Source: Ferruginibacter sp.
GTDB taxonomy: Bacteria; Bacteroidota; Bacteroidia; Chitinophagales; Chitinophagaceae
NCBI GenBank assembly: GCA_025357775.1
Contig: JANXOQ010000349.1
Location: 1-10,187 of the forward strand
Reading direction: 5' to 3'
Length of the DNA: 10,187 nt
Below the pieces are notes generated by a model. That model had not been told where the DNA came from, did not search any database, and saw nothing but the letters and a program-made list of their open reading frames with translations. The first letter of the stretch is position 1, and every line of letters starts with the position of its first letter. Both the position numbers and the translations under genes were made by a program. Below, in pieces: positions 1 through 5,851 of this stretch.

Positions 1-113
1 AGCGTTTACAAGCTACACTCGAAACTTTAATTATTGATTTTGATGCAGCACTATCTGTAAAAAAAGAAGGCCTTGGAGATTATAAACTTAGACCAGTTTT
101 AAAAATTAAATAA
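1..113 (+). CDS. C-terminal end of a DUF4382-like protein (5' end outside window)
   Basis: The open frame enters from the left edge (first full codon at position 3) and ends at TAA 111-113, giving 36 residues. The tail contains LIIDFDAALSV followed by GDYKLRPVLKIK. This resembles the end of DUF4382 domains in Bacteroidota secreted proteins, where a 'DFDA...SV' strand precedes a 'G.Y.L.PVI' strand. DUF4382 proteins usually carry a signal peptide or lipoprotein signal and have no established biochemical function; neither can be checked here because the N-terminus is missing. The family call rests on this short stretch and is tentative, but the reading frame itself is credible because it ends just before a strong hairpin and faces porT convergently. 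Confidence 0.55.
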   Translation, partial: RLQATLETLIIDFDAALSVKKEGLGDYKLRPVLKIK

Positions 114-118
114 ATTAT

Positions 119-164
119 TATTGTGTAAAAAGCAAAGTAAAATTCATTTGCTTTTTACACAATA
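119..164. terminator. Perfect 18-bp inverted repeat between convergent genes, probable bidirectional terminator
   Basis: Arms 119-136 and 147-164 are perfectly complementary over 18 bp, with a 10-base loop. The core of the left arm reads TTGTGTAAAAAGCAAA. The hairpin begins 5 bases after the stop codon of the upstream gene and lies about 40 bases beyond the porT stop, where convergent genes would share a terminator. The flank is moderately T-rich when read leftward (for porT) and poor in T when read rightward. A smaller 8-bp inverted repeat (182-189 with 201-208) overlaps the porT stop and may add to termination. Confidence 0.7.
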
Positions 165-203
165 TTTCGAAATGAGACTTTAATAAATTCCTTGCTAAAA
201 AAT

Positions 204-935
204 TTATTCCACCGTTAGCGAAAAAGTTATTGATCGAGAATTAAGCTGCTCTATTGTATTAGAATATTTTATTGCATTATTTGGTTTAAGCACATTCCTG
301 AGCCCATAAGCAATTTTTATTTCTGGCGTAAGTACAAATACAGGAAAATAAAAATGAAACCCTAAACCTGCTTCCAATGCATAATCAAATTTTTGTAAAG
401 TAACAATATCATCCGTTTGTTTTTTATCTGCATTGGCAGCGAGGTCATACTCCGCCCTCATACCAGCCATCATATACACTTTAAAATTACTTATACGATC
501 ACTCGTAAATTTTAACTGTATCGGAAACGCCAAAGCTATACCTTGAACTTTTTTTTCTGTTAAGGGGGTTTCCCCATTAATCAATATTGGTTTACTAAGA
601 CTATACTGAAACACTTTTTCAGTAAAAATTAAATTAAGAGGGTATGCTCTAATATCTAGGTGTTTACCTAATCTAATATTTACCAAGCCTGCAAGGTTTA
701 TACCAGTACTGTTTATACTTTCTATAGCATACACACTATCAAAATTAAGAAACCTGGAGCTATGAGTAATAGCATAATGCGCCCTATTTGCTGCTAAAAA
801 TATCCCAAAGTGAAAAGCATCATTATCATGCTCAGGCAGGTTTATACCTTCACGAAGCTGCGCATGTCCCTTGTAGGAAATAAGTGAAATAAAAATTAAA
901 ATTGTTATTATTTTGTACCGCAATAAATACTGCAT
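204..935 (-). CDS. porT: PorT-family outer-membrane beta-barrel protein (type IX secretion)
   Basis: This is a 243-residue protein of the PorT/SprT type, which is required for type IX secretion and, in gliding species, motility in Bacteroidota. A signal peptide is visible: basic start, hydrophobic core around residues 9-21, and probable cleavage after GHA just before Gln26. The mature part opens with FHFGIFLAANRA and alternates short amphipathic strands (FPIQLKF, ALEAGLGFHFYF, VLTPEIKIAYGL), ending in SITFSLTVE. That pattern fits an outer-membrane barrel with a C-terminal strand. The ATG at 935 lies inside the last codons of ubiE (28-base overlap), so the two are probably co-transcribed and perhaps translationally coupled. 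The ubiE-porT neighbourhood recurs in Bacteroidota and supports the call. No upstream ATG is available, and TTG at codon 5 is a less likely alternative. The T9SS role is known from the family, not shown here. Confidence 0.8.
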   Translation of the reverse strand: MQYLLRYKIITILIFISLISYKGHAQLREGINLPEHDNDAFHFGIFLAANRAHYAITHSSRFLNFDSVYAIESINSTGINLAGLVNIRLGKHLDIRAYPLNLIFTEKVFQYSLSKPILINGETPLTEKKVQGIALAFPIQLKFTSDRISNFKVYMMAGMRAEYDLAANADKKQTDDIVTLQKFDYALEAGLGFHFYFPVFVLTPEIKIAYGLRNVLKPNNAIKYSNTIEQLNSRSITFSLTVE

Positions 936-1651
936 ATTCCTTGGCTCAATGATTTATTTATATTATTCTTGAAGCCTACTTTATTTAAAATGGCTACAAA
1001 ATTTTCTCCTTCAGGAAATTTTTGAATTGATGCATCTAAATATTCGTAAGCATTTTTATTTTTAGAAAACATTTTTGCAATATTGGGGGATATAATTTTC
1101 ATATAAAAATTATAAAAACTTTTAACAAAAAAATTTTTCGGTCTACTAAATTCTAGTACAACTAATTTTCCGCCTGGTCGCAATACCCTTAAAATTTCTG
1201 ATAAGCCTTTTTCTAAAAATTCAAAATTTCTTACACCAAAAGATACTGTAACAGCATCAAAGCTATTATCGTCGTATTGGATAGCAGCGCTGTCTCCATT
1301 ATACAATTGTATTGTTTTTTCTACTCCGCTATCTGCTATTTTTTTTCTACCAACTTCTAGCATCCCATCACTTATATCAATGCCAATAATTGATAAAGGT
1401 TTTAGCATTTTCTCTGTCATCAATGCTACATCTGCTGTGCCTGTAGCTACATCTAATATTTTTTGTGGCTTAATATCTTTTAAACAATCTATCGCTTTTT
1501 TTCTCCACCCAATATCTATCCCCACACTTAAGAACCTATTCATAAAATCATATCGGTGTGCTATACTATCAAACATAGCTGCTACTTGGTTTTTCTTACT
1601 TTCGGTAGATGTGCTGTTTGGTACAATTATATCATGTTCATATTTACTCAT
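908..1651 (-). CDS. ubiE: Demethylmenaquinone methyltransferase UbiE/MenG
   Basis: This SAM-dependent C-methyltransferase carries out the last step of menaquinone synthesis, turning demethylmenaquinone into menaquinone. Bacteroidota respire with menaquinone, so MenG activity is the relevant one. Visible signatures are the family pattern YDFMNRFLSVGIDIGW (residues 34-49), SAM motif I LDVATGTAD (66-74), the acidic residue of GIDISDGM (Asp92), the segment DAVTVSFGVRNF and RVLRPGGKLVVLEFSRP. The length of 247 residues is normal. I place the start at ATG 1651 (MSKYEHDIIVP). A longer frame reaches 1678, but its nine extra residues would be encoded across and upstream of the -7 promoter box at 1659-1666, and family members usually begin near MS.Y.HD. 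PorT follows with overlapping ends. The divergent neighbour is engB. Confidence 0.95.
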   Translation of the reverse strand: MSKYEHDIIVPNSTSTESKKNQVAAMFDSIAHRYDFMNRFLSVGIDIGWRKKAIDCLKDIKPQKILDVATGTADVALMTEKMLKPLSIIGIDISDGMLEVGRKKIADSGVEKTIQLYNGDSAAIQYDDNSFDAVTVSFGVRNFEFLEKGLSEILRVLRPGGKLVVLEFSRPKNFFVKSFYNFYMKIISPNIAKMFSKNKNAYEYLDASIQKFPEGENFVAILNKVGFKNNINKSLSQGICSIYCGTK

Positions 1652-1658
1652 ACTACTG

Positions 1659-1666
1659 CAAATATA
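1659..1666 (-). promoter_or_regulatory. Bacteroidota -7 box of ubiE-porT
   Basis: Read leftward this is TATATTTG, an exact match to the Bacteroidota -7 consensus TAnnTTTG. Only 7 bases separate it from the ubiE ATG at 1651, so the transcript would have almost no leader. No good -33 TTTG/TTG element is seen at the usual 17-23-base spacing. Confidence 0.55.
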
Positions 1667-1721
1667 AGTGCTTTGCAATAGAGGATAAAAGGCTAATACC
1701 TCTTTTATGCATTTATAAAGT

Positions 1722-1729
1722 TAAATTTG
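1722..1729 (+). promoter_or_regulatory. Bacteroidota -7 box of engB
   Basis: TAAATTTG matches TAnnTTTG exactly and ends 20 bases before the engB ATG, predicting a leader of roughly 15 bases. The divergent ubiE box lies about 60 bases away in the same 98-base intergenic region. No clear -33 element is visible. Confidence 0.55.
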
Positions 1730-1749
1730 CGCCAATCTAACAAATAGTA

Positions 1750-2406
1750 ATGCACTTAAAGAAAGCAGTATACGTAATAAGCAGTCCAAAATTTGAACAA
1801 TGTCCAGCACCTGATAGAGCAGAATTTGCCTTTATTGGTAGAAGCAATGTGGGTAAATCATCCCTCATAAATATGCTTTGCAACAATGATAAGCTTGCCA
1901 AAACGTCTGGCTCACCAGGCAAAACACAAATGATAAACCATTTTGATATTGTGAGCAATAATGGCGGAGAAACTAAAAAACTAGCTGTAGATAAAAGATG
2001 GTATTTGGTAGATTTACCTGGCTATGGTTTTGCAAAAGTGAGCATAAGTAGTAGAAGAAAATGGGAGCAAATGATAGAAAATTATCTGCGCAAGCGAGAA
2101 AATCTTACACATTTGTTTGTATTGATAGATGCAAGACATAGCCCACAAAAAATAGATTTAGAATTTTTAGAAAACCTTAAAACTTGGAATATTAGCTTTA
2201 GCCTTGCTTTTACAAAAAGCGATAAAGAAAACCAACGAATCGTTAGCAAAAATGTAAAAGACTTTTTAAATTCTATGAAAAAAACTTGGCAATTTTTGCC
2301 TCAGCATTTTGTAACAAGTGCGGTAAAAAAAGCTGGAAAATTAAAAATGTTAGATTTTATTGGAGAAACGATAGACGAATTGACAGATAAAAAAGAAGGG
2401 GAATAA
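1750..2406 (+). CDS. engB: Ribosome-biogenesis GTP-binding protein EngB (YihA/YsxC)
   Basis: This small GTPase assists assembly of the large ribosomal subunit and is essential in many bacteria. The full set of G motifs is visible: G1 GRSNVGKSS (residues 30-38), a Thr-containing switch region with SGSPGKTQMINHF (53-65), G3 DLPGYG (88-93), G4 TKSD (155-158) and G5 TSA (189-191). The segment YGFAKVS after G3 is also typical of the family. At 218 residues it is slightly longer than the usual 195-210, because of a short polar insert (NNGGETKKLAVDK, 70-82) before G3 and a lysine-rich tail. The ATG at 1750 gives the expected N-terminus (a short segment before EFAFIGRSN) and follows a -7 box by 20 bases. 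It is a single-gene unit, convergent with the next gene. Confidence 0.96.
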   Translation: MHLKKAVYVISSPKFEQCPAPDRAEFAFIGRSNVGKSSLINMLCNNDKLAKTSGSPGKTQMINHFDIVSNNGGETKKLAVDKRWYLVDLPGYGFAKVSISSRRKWEQMIENYLRKRENLTHLFVLIDARHSPQKIDLEFLENLKTWNISFSLAFTKSDKENQRIVSKNVKDFLNSMKKTWQFLPQHFVTSAVKKAGKLKMLDFIGETIDELTDKKEGE

Positions 2407-2714
2407 TACTAGCTATTAAATCCATTAAGTTTTATTTTAAAAAAGAGCCAGCACCTAGTGCCAGCTCCTCTTTCATTTACACATAAATCTACCTTACTAA
2501 TTTATAAATATTCTTATTAACAATTTTTAAAATTGTACGCAATGTTTAGGCTAATATTTTAGTTGTATACAAAAAGAAAAACATTATTTAAACGAATTGC
2601 TTTTTGTAAAATTTGGATTTCATATATAAAACGCAGCTTTTGCCGTTTTATTATAATCTGCGGAAAAAAATAAAATAAAAATTGTAATTACACACAACCA
2701 ATTTTAAAGTAAAA
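2407..2714. other. 308-base non-coding region between convergent genes, with several inverted repeats
   Basis: No credible gene is present. Beyond the terminator-like hairpin at 2442-2473 it holds a near-palindromic AT stretch at 2521-2535, a 9-bp inverted repeat TACAAAAAG/CTTTTTGTA (2568-2576 with 2600-2608, 23-base spacer) and a 7-bp inverted repeat TAAAACG/CGTTTTA (2627-2633 with 2644-2650, 10-base loop). The last is the best candidate terminator for the leftward gene ending at 2715. The remainder is A/T-rich, including an A-rich run near 2664-2682. Confidence 0.5.
2442..2473. terminator. Imperfect hairpin downstream of engB, probable terminator
   Basis: AAAGAG (2442-2447) pairs with CTCTTT (2468-2473), and inside it GCAC pairs with GTGC around the loop CTA. 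An alternative outer pairing is GAGC with GCTC. The element is far more GC-rich than its surroundings, sits 36 bases after the engB stop, and has A-rich sequence before it and T-rich sequence after it. GCCAGC also occurs twice in direct orientation (2447-2452 and 2460-2465), so the stem is not perfect. Confidence 0.5.
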
Positions 2715-3887
2715 TTACCATGCCTTTAATACTTTTCCATTAAGTAATTTCATAAAATAAAGATGTTTATTTTCAAAATAATCAGGCAAAGTATTTTTTT
2801 TGGTGAGAAATACTGGTTTAAAATTAAACTCTGAGAAAACATTTGTATTTGAATCGTTAAGATGGTTCATAAAACCATTGGGAAATTTTGCTAAAATTTT
2901 AGTAAATAAATACACAGCTTCAAATCCTTTATAGCACATTTCGCTTGCATTGCCTTTGTACTTTCTTGAATAAATAGATTGAATTTTTTTACTTAAAATA
3001 TCAGTTTTAGCATTGCTATAAGAGGCTGTGTATAAGATTGGGAAGTCTTTATAATCTGATTTTTTAAAATCTGCGAAACTTTCCCAATTAGGCATTCCTA
3101 TAATTTCTATCGGATAACTTTCATTTATTTCTATGCAAGCATTAGCAAGGGCTTTGGCAAAATCATCATTCAAACTGCCTCCAATAACGATTGATTTTGT
3201 ATTACTATCCAACCTTGACTTTAATTGTGAAAATTCATTTACAAAATTGAGCGTTTGTATATCTAGCAATGGCTTACCCTCTCCTTCATTTATGTTTTTA
3301 AAATATTCTGCTATCTTATCTTCTTGTGTCCCTTTTTTTCTGCACAAAAATATTTTATCATTTCCATGGTTTTGTAGTAAATAACTAAATATAGCTTCGC
3401 AATGTGCACGCAAACTTGATTGTTGTATTATCATAAAAGGGTTTGCAGTTATTCCCCCATCATTAGGCGAAGTAGAAGAAATAAATGGAATATTTTTTTG
3501 CTTTGCAAATGCAGCAAGTTGAATAAGGTCTGCATCTTTAACAGACCCAATAACTAAATCAACATTTTCTAACTTTTTATTTTGAATAAGCCATGCAATA
3601 TTTTCACCGTCAGCTTTGCTGTCATATATCACTGCTTCCACGCTACCTTTAGGCAATGGCAAACTATCAAGTGCTATTTGTGCACCCTGTGCAAAATCTA
3701 ATCCAGCTTGGCTAAATTTTGGAAACCCTTTACTATACTGGTAAATACCTCCATCAAAAACTGAATCTAAAAAAAGAGGTGCAAAAATAGCAATATGAAA
3801 AATTTTAGTTGCTGGCTTTACATCTTGCGCAATTACTTTGGAATTTGCAAAATACAATATTGCAATTATAGATAATACTTGTTTCAT
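2715..3887 (-). CDS. Secreted periplasmic-binding-fold (PBP type 1, LivK-like) protein
   Basis: This 390-residue protein has a signal peptide (MKQVLSIIAILYFANSKVIA, probable cleavage before Gln21). The rest resembles the type 1 periplasmic-binding fold of branched-chain amino acid receptors. FHIAIFAPLFLD is followed by the characteristic FAQGAQIALDSLP helix (about 65-77), then VEAVIYDSKAD, VDLVIGSVKDAD (lobe-one strands), NIPFISSTSPNDGG (about 131-144), KSIVIGGSLND, YPIEIIGMPNW, and YKGFEAVYLFTKIL near the end. In Bacteroidota this fold is often found behind LysM peptidoglycan-binding repeats; no LysM is present here. No ABC permease or ATPase gene is nearby, so calling it a transporter subunit would be inference; a sensing or envelope role is equally possible. 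The ATG at 3887 follows a -7 box by 22 bases. It lies 226 bases downstream of guaA and probably has its own transcript. Confidence 0.75.
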   Translation of the reverse strand: MKQVLSIIAILYFANSKVIAQDVKPATKIFHIAIFAPLFLDSVFDGGIYQYSKGFPKFSQAGLDFAQGAQIALDSLPLPKGSVEAVIYDSKADGENIAWLIQNKKLENVDLVIGSVKDADLIQLAAFAKQKNIPFISSTSPNDGGITANPFMIIQQSSLRAHCEAIFSYLLQNHGNDKIFLCRKKGTQEDKIAEYFKNINEGEGKPLLDIQTLNFVNEFSQLKSRLDSNTKSIVIGGSLNDDFAKALANACIEINESYPIEIIGMPNWESFADFKKSDYKDFPILYTASYSNAKTDILSKKIQSIYSRKYKGNASEMCYKGFEAVYLFTKILAKFPNGFMNHLNDSNTNVFSEFNFKPVFLTKKNTLPDYFENKHLYFMKLLNGKVLKAW

Positions 3888-3909
3888 TTTTTTATTTCGT
3901 TAGGGGATG

Positions 3910-3917
3910 CAAATGTA
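3910..3917 (-). promoter_or_regulatory. Bacteroidota -7 box of the binding-fold protein gene
   Basis: Read leftward this is TACATTTG, an exact TAnnTTTG match ending 22 bases before the ATG at 3887. It lies in the 226-base gap after guaA and supports separate transcription. A -33 element at normal spacing is not evident. I see no convincing hairpin terminator for guaA in the rest of that gap (3918-4113), which is plain AT-rich sequence. Confidence 0.5.
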
Positions 3918-4113
3918 TAAAAATAGAATTTAGATTTGTAGAGTTTATATACAACACAAAAAACCATTGTATTTATTACATTTTAGTAGCATAGGTGGCT
4001 TGATAACATTACTCTAATAATACAACGTTTGTTATTTATAATGCTTAATTCGTCTTATATTTTCCATCGTTGTTTATCTATATAAAATTTAATATCTAAC
4101 ATTATAAAGTTAA

Positions 4114-5649
4114 CTACTCCCACTCTATAGTAGCTGGTGGTTTACTACTAATATCGTATACCACCCTATTTATTCCCTTCACATTGTTTATAATTTCATT
4201 ACTTACTTCCCCTAAAAAATCGTAAGGTAAGTGTGCCCAATCAGCCGTCATACCATCTACAGAAGTAACTGCACGCAATGCAATCGTAAACTCATATGTA
4301 CGCTCATCCCCCATTACACCCACACTTTTTACAGGTAATAAAATACTTCCTGCTTGCCACACTTTATTGTATAAATGATGTTTATGTAGTAGTTGTGTGT
4401 ATATATAATCTGCCTCCTGCAATAACCGTACCTTTTCTTCATTCACCTCTCCTAATATTCTAATACCAAGCCCAGGCCCTGGAAAAGGGTGCCTGCCAAG
4501 TAAGTTTGCTGGTATACCTAACTCCGCTCCTATTTTTCTTACTTCATCTTTAAAAAGTGACCGAAGTGGCTCCACAATTTTAAGGTTCATTTTTTCTGGT
4601 AAGCCCCCTACATTATGGTGAGATTTTATAGTAACCGCTAACCCATTTACTGCAGCAGATTCAATCACATCTGGGTAAATAGTGCCTTGCCCTAAATAAC
4701 TAATTCCTGTTATTTTATTTGCTTCATCATCAAATACTTCTATAAAACTACTTCCAATTGCTTTTCGCTTTTCCTCAGGGTCTATTTTTCCGTTTAGGTT
4801 TTTATAAAATAATTGTGAAGCATCTACACCTTTTACATTTAGCCCAAGTTGCTTGTAAATATCTAACACTTCTTCAAATTCATTTTTTCGAAGCAAGCCA
4901 TTATTTACAAAAATCCCATACAAATTTTCACCTATTGCTTTATGCAAAAGTGTTGCAGCTACGGTACTATCTACTCCACCGCTTAAGCCCATTACAACTT
5001 TGCTGTTACCTAATTTTAATTTTAAATCTTCTACTGTTTCAGTTATAAAATGCGCAGCCGTCCAATCTTTTTTACACCCACATATTTTTACTAAAAAGTT
5101 ATCTATTATTATTTTCCCTTCTGTAGAATGATATACTTCTGGGTGAAATTGCAAGCCAAATATTGGAAATGAATCAGGCGTATTTTTCTCAAAGGCTGCT
5201 ACAGGTATACTCTCTGTTGTTCCCAATAATTGAAACTCTTGAGGTAGTTCTTTTATGGTATCGCTATGGCTCATCCATACTTGCGATAATTTTGTAACGC
5301 CTGTTGTAAGCAAACTATTGCCAACAATATCTAATATGGCACGACCATACTCTCTTTTATTACTTTTTGCAACCAAGCCTCCAAAAATTTTTGCGGTAAG
5401 TTGTGCTCCATAGCACACACCTAATACGGGCGCTTTTTGTGCAATTTCTTTTACATTAACGAATGGTGCATTTTGTTCATTTACACTACAGGGCGACCCA
5501 GATAAAATTACACCTTTTAGATATTCATCAAAAACAAAAGGTTTATTAAACGGTATTATTTCGCAGTAAACATTGGCTTCTCTTATCACACGGGCTATTA
5601 GCTGTGTATATTGCGAACCAAAATCGAGTATTATTATTTTGTCTGTCAT
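4114..5649 (-). CDS. guaA: GMP synthase (glutamine-hydrolysing)
   Basis: GuaA makes GMP from XMP, ATP and glutamine, the last step of de novo guanine nucleotide synthesis in the cytoplasm. The 511-residue protein has the usual three parts. The class I glutamine amidotransferase domain (about 1-190) carries the nucleophile Cys79 in GVCYGAQ and the partners His169 and Glu171 in FHPEV. The ATP-pyrophosphatase domain has the P-loop SGGVDS (223-228). The C-terminal dimerisation domain contains [13 protein letters not shown] and ends in KPPATIEWE, the conserved terminus. The oxyanion-side motif reads SGSP (50-53), where many proteobacterial enzymes have SGGP; this appears normal for the phylum. The start at ATG 5649 ([15 protein letters not shown]) matches the family. 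A -7 box ends 8 bases upstream, giving a very short leader. The stop is TAG at 4114-4116. Confidence 0.98.
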   Translation of the reverse strand: MTDKIIILDFGSQYTQLIARVIREANVYCEIIPFNKPFVFDEYLKGVILSGSPCSVNEQNAPFVNVKEIAQKAPVLGVCYGAQLTAKIFGGLVAKSNKREYGRAILDIVGNSLLTTGVTKLSQVWMSHSDTIKELPQEFQLLGTTESIPVAAFEKNTPDSFPIFGLQFHPEVYHSTEGKIIIDNFLVKICGCKKDWTAAHFITETVEDLKLKLGNSKVVMGLSGGVDSTVAATLLHKAIGENLYGIFVNNGLLRKNEFEEVLDIYKQLGLNVKGVDASQLFYKNLNGKIDPEEKRKAIGSSFIEVFDDEANKITGISYLGQGTIYPDVIESAAVNGLAVTIKSHHNVGGLPEKMNLKIVEPLRSLFKDEVRKIGAELGIPANLLGRHPFPGPGLGIRILGEVNEEKVRLLQEADYIYTQLLHKHHLYNKVWQAGSILLPVKSVGVMGDERTYEFTIALRAVTSVDGMTADWAHLPYDFLGEVSNEIINNVKGINRVVYDISSKPPATIEWE

Positions 5650-5657
5650 ATAGTGTG

Positions 5658-5665
5658 CAAATGTA
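5658..5665 (-). promoter_or_regulatory. Bacteroidota -7 box of guaA
   Basis: Read leftward this is TACATTTG, an exact TAnnTTTG match with only 8 bases before the guaA ATG. Initiation a few bases downstream would leave a leader of about 2-5 bases. There is therefore no room for a purine riboswitch or leader attenuator if this is the main promoter. Confidence 0.55.
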
Positions 5666-5788
5666 AATTTATTATTTTAGGTTGTTTGTATTTCCAAAAT
5701 ATTTTACAGGTTGCCAATGTAGGCTTAAAATATCTTCACCAAAATATGTTATAGTATGTTTGTTTACATCAACAACTAATGTTTTAAG

Positions 5789-5842
5789 ACACCCAAATAA
5801 TAAACCCTACAAAAACCAACTAATACCCAAAAAACTAACTAA
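5789..5842. other. 54-base tract with no G on the + strand, in the feoB-guaA gap
   Basis: Within the 202-base gap (5650-5851), positions 5789-5842 contain only A, C and T. Read leftward, as in the feoB 3' region, this is G/T-rich with T runs (TTTTTTGGG) and four spaced G-tracts (GGG, GG, GGG, GGG, loops of about 8-10 bases). A short AT-only inverted repeat (5847-5853 with 5859-5865) overlaps the feoB stop. The stretch may form part of the feoB transcript end. Function is not established. The rest of the gap holds the guaA promoter and nothing else recognisable. Confidence 0.4.
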
Positions 5843-5851
5843 GATTAAATT

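Noticed and set aside
1380..1667. Rightward frame antisense to ubiE
   Set aside because: It lies entirely within the coding region and promoter of a clear methyltransferase and shows no recognisable domain.
3931..3938. TAGATTTG on the + strand, a match to the -7 box
   Set aside because: No rightward gene follows; only antisense to guaA would be transcribed. A chance match is the simplest explanation in AT-rich DNA.
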